A DNA stretch of 64,000 bases from Balanoglossus misakiensis (taxonomy: Eukaryota > Hemichordata): assembly GCA_040954595.2 (NCBI GenBank), contig CM082596.2, positions 6,944,001 through 7,008,000 of the forward strand. The letters are read 5' to 3'. The stretch's first letter is position 1. Every line of letters begins with the position of its first letter. Of the stretch, positions 55,903-64,000 are shown in pieces. Below the pieces are notes generated by a model that made no database searches, was not told the origin of the DNA, and worked only from the letters and a program-made list of their open reading frames with translations. A program made the position numbers and the translations under genes.

Positions 55903-58190
55903 TCAATCGTCTTCGTCTGAGCTGGACGACTCCGGGGGTTTGCCGATGGCGAGCGGGTCTCTCGGGGGACGCCTTCTGCGGGATGACGGCGGCGACAAAA
56001 TTGCGTTGAGCCGTCGACTTAGACCAGTCTCATCGGCAGGCTTGGTGACCATTACCTGTGAGGGGGGAGGAGGGGGGGGTTATGTTTCGACATAATAATT
56101 ATTTCCTACTCTAGTCTGATGCAATTTTTGCCATCTTCTACATCATATAAACCAGACTTGTCTCTATAATGCTGGATCAAATATCTTTATGACACGTTTT
56201 TTTTCAAAAATCACTTAAATTATGTTAATTTATAAAACGATTTCAGACGCACCGGCGTTGAACTCACATATATACCAATGTTCCTTAAATGATAGTGTCC
56301 TGGCTTAACTAAAGTTGCAAGCAGTGCGCAAATGGTGGTAATTATATTGGTACCTTTGGTACGACAAAATCACTTTTTCTCGCAGTTCTGGTCGCCCACG
56401 ATGCAATACGGCTGAGCAGGGGGCTGCTTGGCGGGGTAGAGTTCGACGGCAGCCCCGAGTAGGACAGGCAACTGGACGCGAACACTAGTTCGGATATCGT
56501 CTTGTCTTCGTTTTTCCGCTTGCCGTTCGCCAGCAGGACACCCGACGATTTGGGCCTGCCCTTGGCACCCTTCTTGACGTAGAAGGACGCCGTCTTCTTG
56601 CACTTCTTGTGGGGCTTGTGGCCCAGGTCCGTGGCGTCGAAACTGCTGCGGGAGAGGTCGGGGTCGCTGCTCGACCGACTGGAGGCTATCCTGTACATGT
56701 CGTCGGTGCAGCGGCGGACCGATTCCAGTTGCTCGGTGAGGCGCATGATGAGGGACGAGCAGGCGTGGCGACCGCAGAACTCGGCCCACTCGGCCGCACA
56801 GAAACCCCGGCGGTAGTCTCGAAGGTGCGCAGACGCCCCTGCAGGTAGGTCAATTAATCTTACAGGTGAGTGCCTATTTTAAAATCTACTTAACACGTGA
56901 CAGCAATCATTGACCCATAAACCACAGCAATTAAGACACGTCTCTCATACATACATACATACATACATACATACATACATACATACATACATACATACAT
57001 ACATACATACATACATACATACATACATACATAAATACATACATACCTACATACATACATACATACATACACACATACACACACACACATACAAATTGTA
57101 AGAAGCAGACATAGTCCCTATTAAACGACTTTGTAAGTTCCGTTTAACCCTCAACATCTTGTATTCACACGGCGTAAGTCAATATCAAACTCCAGTGCAA
57201 TGCAATTTACTGAAGGGTAACTGCCAGCTTATATTTGAGAGTTAATATATTTTTATTGTCCTGACCTGATAGAACCAGGAGCTTGGCGGAGCGATTGCGC
57301 CCCTGTATTGCTGCTTTGATGAGCGCCGTGAAGCCGCCGTTGTCACGTTTGTCTATCTCGACGTTTTTGTAATTGGCCAGGAGGTAGTTTACGACGTCCC
57401 AGTGACCTGCAAGTATACAGTCGAGCATGCAGATAGTGTTCGTGTGAGATGTGAACGCCGTGAGAGGGATTAAAAGCACCCGGGGATATATAGAAAGTGG
57501 ACCCGGTCTCATGGGGGGTGTTCGCCCTGTAAGACGCGGCCTCAAGGAGCAGTGAAGAATACTTGCAGAGTATTTGTGCCTGTAAGTCCTTATTAGGAAG
57601 ATGTTATCTTCGCGTCAATGCACTGACTACGACCCCAGATCGCCGCGTTTTGACCGAATCAATCCGTAAGCCCCCGGCACGCCGGGAGCTTGTGTGTCGG
57701 TACAGGCTTTGCTGCGTTTTCCCTCAATGCAAGAATAAGCTGGTTTTAACCCGTGACATCGAAATCTTCTCGTAAAGTATTACAAACCGCACTCATGAAC
57801 ACGTGATCCTCCCCAAACGTGAGAAAACGAAGGAAATAAGTAAAAACTCTCTCTTCTCCCTCCCCCCTCCCCCACCCCCCTGTCTCTCTGTATCTATCTA
57901 TCTAAAACCATGGAAAGGCAATCTCTGTTTATTGTCATCCCGATTCGATTTAATCTAACCCAATCGCCAATCCAATCAAAACCTCGTGAAAATGTCCGTT
58001 TATGGTTGAATGTGCGCAGCAAGGTTACTATACCCAGAAGTAATTAGCGAAGCTTGCCTGCCTGTGAAGCAAACATCAGCGGCGTCGTTCCCTCGTTGTC
58101 GGCGTGGTTGATATCGATCATATCTTGCATATTTTCGACGAGTTTGAGGACAGGTAGGAAGCCTTGGCTGCAGGCGTACGCCAGACCAGT
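55903..58190 (-). CDS. Ankyrin-repeat protein, ANKRD33/ANKRD33B-like, last four exons (303 aa seen)
   Basis: Minus-strand exons 58190-58058, 57406-57266, 56838-56354 and 56055-55903 join in frame (phases 1, 1, 0) to a stop, giving 303 codons. The ankyrin part reads TGLAYACSQGFLPVLKLVEN, then DINHADNEGTTPLMFASQAG, HWDVVNYLLANYKNVEIDKR, GGFTALIKAAIQG and DYRRGFCAAEWAEFCGR. This order (TGL..AC..GF, DNEG.T.L..A.QAGH, GFTAL.KAA.QGR, RRG....EWA..CGR) is the one I know from ANKRD33B and ANKRD33. The C-terminal part is basic and serine-rich, then ends in the acidic SSSSDEDD. ANKRD33 acts as a photoreceptor transcriptional repressor; whether that holds here is unknown. The exon ending at 58058 uses a GC donor (CAG/GCAAGC). 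The N-terminal exon, expected to end in phase 0 before TGLAYAC, was not found up to 64,000. Confidence 0.8.
56949..57090. repeat. (ACAT)n microsatellite
   Basis: More than 30 ACAT units with minor interruptions, ending in CACACA. Lies in the intron between the third and second last visible ankyrin exons. Spurious open frames (HTYI / YVCM repeats) arise on both strands. Confidence 0.95.
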
Positions 58191-61100
58191 CTGCAAAGAA
58201 ATGGGAAAAAACGAAGAATGTGAATAAGCTGAAGGTAGATATCTTAGCACATGCAGGTAAAAATTCACAGACTTCTGCTATTTATGTGAACACTGTCAAT
58301 TTAAGTGGAACACGGTACAGAGATTTGATCTAATAAATTACTATTTTATCTTAAAGGGACATACCACTCTTTTTGTAACAATGATTTAGTTATTTTTCTT
58401 TTCTTTTAGACGTGTGTTTAATATACTGCCGCGTGTTCCAGTAAAGCGAGCAAACCTAGACACGCTGCCACGAATTGATCCACCATTTATGTAGAGTTTA
58501 AAAAACAGGTGTCAGCCCTATACACCCAAGGACATGAAAATACACACAATTATATCTTTACAGTTTTGCAAAAACAGAGAAGTAAATATTGATTGTGTGT
58601 AAGCTTGTGTTTCTTATTGGGGGGGGGGGTGTTTTCAACAAACCGAGTGTACGTGTATCACCTGAAGTATTTTGGGTTCAACGTCTTGCTGTTTCAAAAG
58701 GACGATAAATTACGAAAACAGTCTCCGTATAATTCACGCATTGTTGCGACGAATGATGACAGGATTCTTAACACGCGACCCGCGCAATCGCAACGTTGAT
58801 TACAAACGACCAGGGGAAATATCTATAGTCGTTCGTCAGGCGCGGATGAATGGCCGATAACTGTACCCCCGTGGGGACCTTTTCAGACAGCCTATTGACA
58901 CACTAAAGAATGATTTATCTCGACGAGCGAATCCGACGACAGGCGAGAATCTACATCTCAGTTTGAATAGGACACATTCGCCGCAATAATCCCCCGGGAA
59001 TGGCCCGCAATTCTTTACCTTTCCATCGACACTCAGCTATATTAAAAGTTTATTATGTGCCGACGTCACCTTCCAGCTCTTTGTAATTAAAGGGTAGGTG
59101 TCGGTCTGTCTGCGGCTGCGGGGATGGGTCCCACACGACACAGTCGCTTGCAAGTCAAAGTAGGCCGGTGCAAGAAACTGCTTAAGTGTACATCGTTGCA
59201 AACAGTGTTACTTTGTATTTATACTGTACACTATAGCAAAAAAACGCGTCGATATTTTTTATCATATTTTCAATGTACAGTGATATAGCATGTATTGGTT
59301 GTCAGAGTCTGTCTGAACAGCTGGAACAATGCCGGTTTATTAACAGTAAAGTCCCACACGTGCAGCTCGGGCGACCATCCCCCTTTAAGGTAGATCGCAA
59401 GTTTGCACACATAAGCATTACCACAGCGTGTATAAAGTTTCACTTTCAGTCACGTCATCACTGTTTGGCCTTACCCTATCGTTTCTGCGCTTTTCAACCG
59501 TATTTAAAGCCACTGAGAGATAGAACAGCATGCGATGTACTTTCCATCGCTGTTAATTACCCACGGCATATCAACTTCTTGGAACAGGTTTCCTGGAATA
59601 ATAATCTCTTCCCGCGATGATCGCCGTTGGCGCTCAATCAAAAAATGTACTGCACGAGATGGACATTGGGTTCAACCCGCCAGCGGGCACTGACACTATC
59701 GTGATGAGTTAAGTCTGGGAGAGGCCGCGGGAAGACTACCTGGCGCGGTTGCCATAGTTACGTGACTGCTTAATTGCGCTAAAATATATATAGCTTGTAT
59801 TTTGGACGACAATTTGCTCGGCTTACCCCAGCGAACTCTCCATGAGCTGCCAGTACAACACGGCCGCGTGATTGGTGAATAAAATACTGCAAGTGGTATG
59901 TAATTGAAATCCTTGAATTAAGCCAGCCATGGAGTTGACCGACAGCGGCGCCAGTCTTTGATTCTGACATCGCGAGCCCTCTCACGATCGAAGACACAGC
60001 GACGGTTAATTGATGTTTACGAGTATCGACTTTGGCTCAGAAGCTGTAACGATGTTAAACTGCGACTGCAGATGAGTTCCGAGGGAGTCAAATCGAATTA
60101 GAAGTCAGACAGAGGTTCCGGAGATGCGGTTGTAGCACATACCCTCTTGGGGGACGGGGGTGTGTACGCTTCTCTTTCACGGTCATGCCGGCGTCGAGGT
60201 CATCCACCCGACACCAATAACCCATCGTCCGCTCGCACGGGTCGTCAGCTCGACCTTGGCGGGCGAAGATGCCAATAAGCTACCCCGCAAACGGGAAAAT
60301 ATACGGTCACCTCTAACAAACGTTATGCCTGTGTCTATATAATGGTAGACCAGTGTGTTTTAGATATATAGAAATTCTACACAGAATTTCTATATATCTA
60401 AAACACACTGGTCTGGGCCCAGGCTAATATAATGGTCAAAATACGAAAGACCATTCGGTGGCGCTCGTTTTGCTGCGTGTGCCACCCACTGAAAATCTGT
60501 GATTCGCTATATTTCTACTTTCCATGGTTAAATCTGCATATGTGAACGTGCACCATTAATTTTTTTCCACTTTACAGGCTTTCGATCACAGAAGCCGCGG
60601 CTTGATTTTGATTATCGATTATTCTAGTCCCATACGAATCTGTCATTTCGCGTGATTTTCTCCTAGCAGGATGAATAGAAGCTGGAAATTCTTCTGAATG
60701 GATTTCACTCAGAAATATTAAGGATCTTATGTTCTCCGTGATTGGAATGATGATCGATGGCTGGGTTCCACAGAAGACCGTATGTCTGATTAAATGAGCT
60801 TTGCATCATATGCTTTATCCGTGTATTCTCAGAAACGACGTTAACATTTCCTCGACGGATTTTGCTTATGCGACCATCAATAACTTTCCTGCTGGCGGAT
60901 TCGTGATGAGAATTTAGCAGTGTACGCGTGACCAAGGGGAAGGGCATTCTTGGTCAGGTAAAGCGTAATAACAAGAAACATGGCCTGTGGAACATATGCA
61001 TGGGCGGGTGGATCGAGAATTTCTGGGTCCCCCGCCATTTTGTATTGTAGTACACGTTCGGGTCTTGCGGCCATTCTACGCGTAACGATCTCGTGGGGTT

Positions 61101-64000
61101 GTCCTTCTAACTGGTTCTATCGCAATTCATCTAACACGTCTGAACAAAAAGGTGCATGAATGCTGGAACCCATGAGAACAGGCCTTCGGGTAGCGCTATA
61201 CACATTGCCCCCCTCTGTGGGCATTACCATGTAAATGTTACACGGGTCTCTTTGATCCACAATCAGATAGCGCTTACCCTATTATCCGTACACGAAAACC
61301 TTGCACGAACGAGACAGTCAGTGATTGCTGCTTCGTCGAAGGGAATTTCGCACCCCCCCCTCCGGATTTGGACGTGACATGACATAAAAGAAGGCTTCTC
61401 AATCGCCGACGGGCCATGATTTGCAGTGCATTCTCCTGCAGTGTATACACTATACAGCTAACATTTCCACACTGGAACAAGGTCTATAATACCAGTTTTA
61501 TACACTCGAGGAACGATCGATATAGATGAGAAGTTTACTGGCGCCCCCCCCCCCCCCCTGATTATATCAGATGCCCAGAGCAGCAGTTTGAAACAATTCT
61601 CAATATTCAGTGAAAAACTATTTTTCTCTGATTCAAAATGTAGGCAAGCGTGACATTTTAAAAGTTACGCTATTGGATATAACTTAAATAGACCAACATG
61701 CCCCACGGGGAAGTTTAAATCGAGCAAAAAAAACATCTCCTGTTTTATTTATGGAAAGGTTTTTTCTACAAGATGCGTAATTTACCTCTCAAAGGCAGTT
61801 TTTCTGATATAAAAAGTAATTAACTTCTCCCGTTCGCGCTCGCATATATCAAAAGTCAAACTCAAATGACTTTGTCAGCCGATCCAAATGTCAGTGGTTT
61901 CATTTTCTAGTTAATGTCAGACTTGAGAAGATTTATTCGCGCCTTCGGTGGCTAATGGCTCTCTAACGCAGACAATTTGAGAATAATGTTGACAAAAGTG
62001 GGATGGATTATTCGAGTATTAGATCGGAGAAGTCCTGAGCCAACAATGGCTTGCGAGAGGAATTGCCCCAATATTGCAGAACCAGACGTCACGTGTCGTT
62101 TTCTTCCCAGGGAGTAAATCACTTGTGGAAATGTTAATCGGTCCAGGCGTGGGGTTTAATTGCACTCAGGAAATATATGCAAAAAAAGCTGATGTACTAC
62201 CTTGGTTATGCAAGATGGCGTTTACTGACGCCACAACCGACTGATGTGCCAGAGAATAGCAATTGCGAAAACGTGAAGGAGGGTGGGAGGGGGGGGGGGG
62301 GGGGTGGTGAAACAATTTTCCCAGTCGCGGTTGGGTTGCAGACTACCCGGTCAGCAAGATACGGGAATCAGTCACCTGTTGTTCATCAAGTACTTTGTTG
62401 GTTTGTGGCTTGACACTGCACACAGCCCGAGTTTGTTGTCATGGAAACACTGTCACGAGAATCAGATTTTCACTATAATGTTTTCAGCAAGGTAACCCCC
62501 AGTGTAACATGAATGATGGGCGTTAAGTACAGAAATGAAACTACTCGTTCGTTCGCCCGGAGGGTCAGGCGGGGACCACGGTTTGTTTACTTCTGCAGCT
62601 TAGCCCCCCGATTGCTGTGTGCATCTGGGACTGTCTTAAATGAAAATTTAACGTCAGTCAGCGTGTGCTGCGCATATTTCGGTCTTCACAAAAAAGAGAT
62701 ACGCTCTCGGCATCCTTGGGCATTTCCTTTGAGCAGCCTGCAAGAGCAGTTTATCAAATTATCTCCTTGTCGATACTCATTTAATCATTTTGGTGGAATG
62801 AGAGACAGCCTGAACTGCACATGCGCGGTGAACATCTCGCAAACACAATGTGAGCGTCTATAATATAACCACGATCCTGGCACATTTTCATTAGAACGAT
62901 TATTTTGCCGGACTAGTTGATATTTTGAGGGGCTTTGAAGCTGAGATTGCGTGAGTCCCCTGCAGTGTGGGCTCGCACCTCAGTTCGGAAAGAACGAGAG
63001 ACTTCAAAGAGAACAGATTAGTCTTGCTTGTACAGAATATTCACACACTCGTCGATAAGTATCTATCAAAAACTCGACGTGCTGTAACAGTTGAATCTAT
63101 ACGTCACTTTTGTCCAATAAATCTTTGAAATCGTTTAAAACCAACTTTAACGGTCTCTAGCGCTCGTTAGAAACGAAATCTGATAAAAGGAAACTTGAAT
63201 GTTATATATTCTGAATTCGACATGTTCTTTAGTTAATCTGGTGGGGCTTAGGGAAGCGCTATGGAAAGTGGACTCCCTAGGGAGCTGACCCCGGGTAACT
63301 AATGCATGATTACAGCTAATTACAGGTTGAATAAGGACAGTATAGAAGTTCATATTGCGGTCGTTAGGTTCATTCGCTTGAACGCAACACGACAACGATG
63401 ACGTGTTTGTTCCGAGCCCTTGAATGATCGTGACTAACTGGCACATGTCAACGAATAGGATTTGAAAGTATCTTTAAAGCAACGGATCCGTGAAATATGG
63501 TTTTATGACCGAGATATAAAAATTGGTTTTATGACCGAGATATACTAACAGTATAGCCGTTATCGTATTTCAGGACTACGCTTTTCCCTAAAGGCTTTGC
63601 TGGTATTTAACGCGAAACGATAACTGGACAATTAATGTTAAAACATTTATATTTTATATTCAATGTGTATATACCCACATACAATCAAATTAGCATAATT
63701 TTAAACGACTAAAATTTAACATAAATATCAAACCCTGCAGATTCAGCACTGCTGACGCACCATTGGCAGTAAACTCGTCACAGGCTCTTAATACTAAATG
63801 TTTCCTTTAACATTGCCCTTTAGAAATAGAGTAAATATATAGAAATGCTTATTAATTTTTCATGTCGCCATCTAGTAATCATATTAGACTGTATAAAGTA
63901 GTATTGAAATAACCCTTGAATTAGCTAATCTCGCGAGAATTTCTCGGGGGGGGGGGGATAAAACGGTCGGGTTAACGGAAACCGCACAGTTTATTTTCTT
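58191..64000. other. Probable 5' intron or flank of the ankyrin gene, no supported exon
   Basis: I looked on the minus strand for an exon ending in phase 0 that could precede TGLAYAC and saw none that convinces. Two plus-strand frames of 115-116 codons (59273-59620 and 62513-62863) have no domain. G/C homopolymers occur near 58618, 61545 and 62288. One perfect hairpin is at 60347-60414. Confidence 0.4.
60347..60414. mobile_element. 68-bp perfect hairpin, 32-bp arms
   Basis: AGACCAGTGTGTTTTAGATA... pairs with ...TATCTAAAACACACTGGTCT with no mismatch around the 4-nt loop ACAC. The end sequence TCTAAAACACACTGGT also occurs alone at about 15758-15773, so this is probably the end of a repeat family and the hairpin a foldback member. 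ATATAATGGT occurs on the left and AATATAATGGT about 15 bp to the right of the arms. Confidence 0.85.

Noticed and set aside
59273-59620. 115-codon plus-strand frame
   Set aside because: Length is within chance for this GC content, with no domain and no neighbouring exon.
60877-61074. 65-codon minus-strand frame with a hydrophobic stretch (MAARPERVLQYKMAGD...)
   Set aside because: A possible start with Kozak-like context, but there is no homology, no splice partner and the frame is too short to trust.

Overview
This is a window of animal nuclear DNA. Genes are split by GT-AG introns, they carry poly(A) signals, and several are clear metazoan families: CYP2-clan cytochromes P450, an MS4A/CD20-like four-helix membrane protein, the splicing factor CWC25, death-associated protein DAP1 and an ANKRD33-type ankyrin protein. 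Small introns, many foldback or MITE-like elements, and long micro- and minisatellites would suit an invertebrate deuterostome such as a lancelet. That placement is inference only. Exon coordinates below were read by hand and checked by splice consensus and codon phase.

Layout. Bases 1-2400 hold no gene I can support. At 2.4-4.8 kb (+) is a three-exon CYP2-clan P450, followed convergently by a two-exon multi-pass membrane protein (5.3-7.0 kb, -). An MS4A-like gene lies at 10.0-11.9 kb (-) and a second P450 with the same exon plan at 13.3-16.2 kb (-). From 16,486 to 49,336 the window is one head-to-tail segmental duplication: unit A 16,486-33,723 and unit B 33,724-49,336. Each unit carries an intact nine-exon CWC25 gene (-) and an intact three-exon DAP1 gene (+), head to head over about 730-740 bp. 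Each unit then has a repeat-rich 3' part with decayed exon-like pieces. The units differ by a 28-bp minisatellite of about 61 copies found only in A, by a 98-bp palindromic element with 9-bp target duplications found only in B, and by smaller insertions and repeat copy numbers.

From 49.3 to 54.7 kb lies what I read as a small secreted six-cysteine protein gene on the minus strand (exons near 54.6, 51.6 and 50.0 kb), embedded in tandem repeats. The decayed exon pieces in the duplicated units are relatives of its exons 2 and 3. From 55.9 to 58.2 kb are the last four exons of an ankyrin-repeat gene resembling ANKRD33/ANKRD33B. Its N-terminal exon is not visible and may lie beyond 64 kb. The rest, to 64,000, is non-coding as far as I can see, apart from one perfect 32-bp-arm hairpin.

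Functional picture. No pathway links these genes. The two P450s are microsomal monooxygenases of unknown substrate, CWC25 acts in the spliceosome, and DAP1 acts in autophagy and ribosome control. The notable biology is structural: a recent duplication that doubled two housekeeping genes intact, and a fast-evolving small secreted-protein locus beside it.
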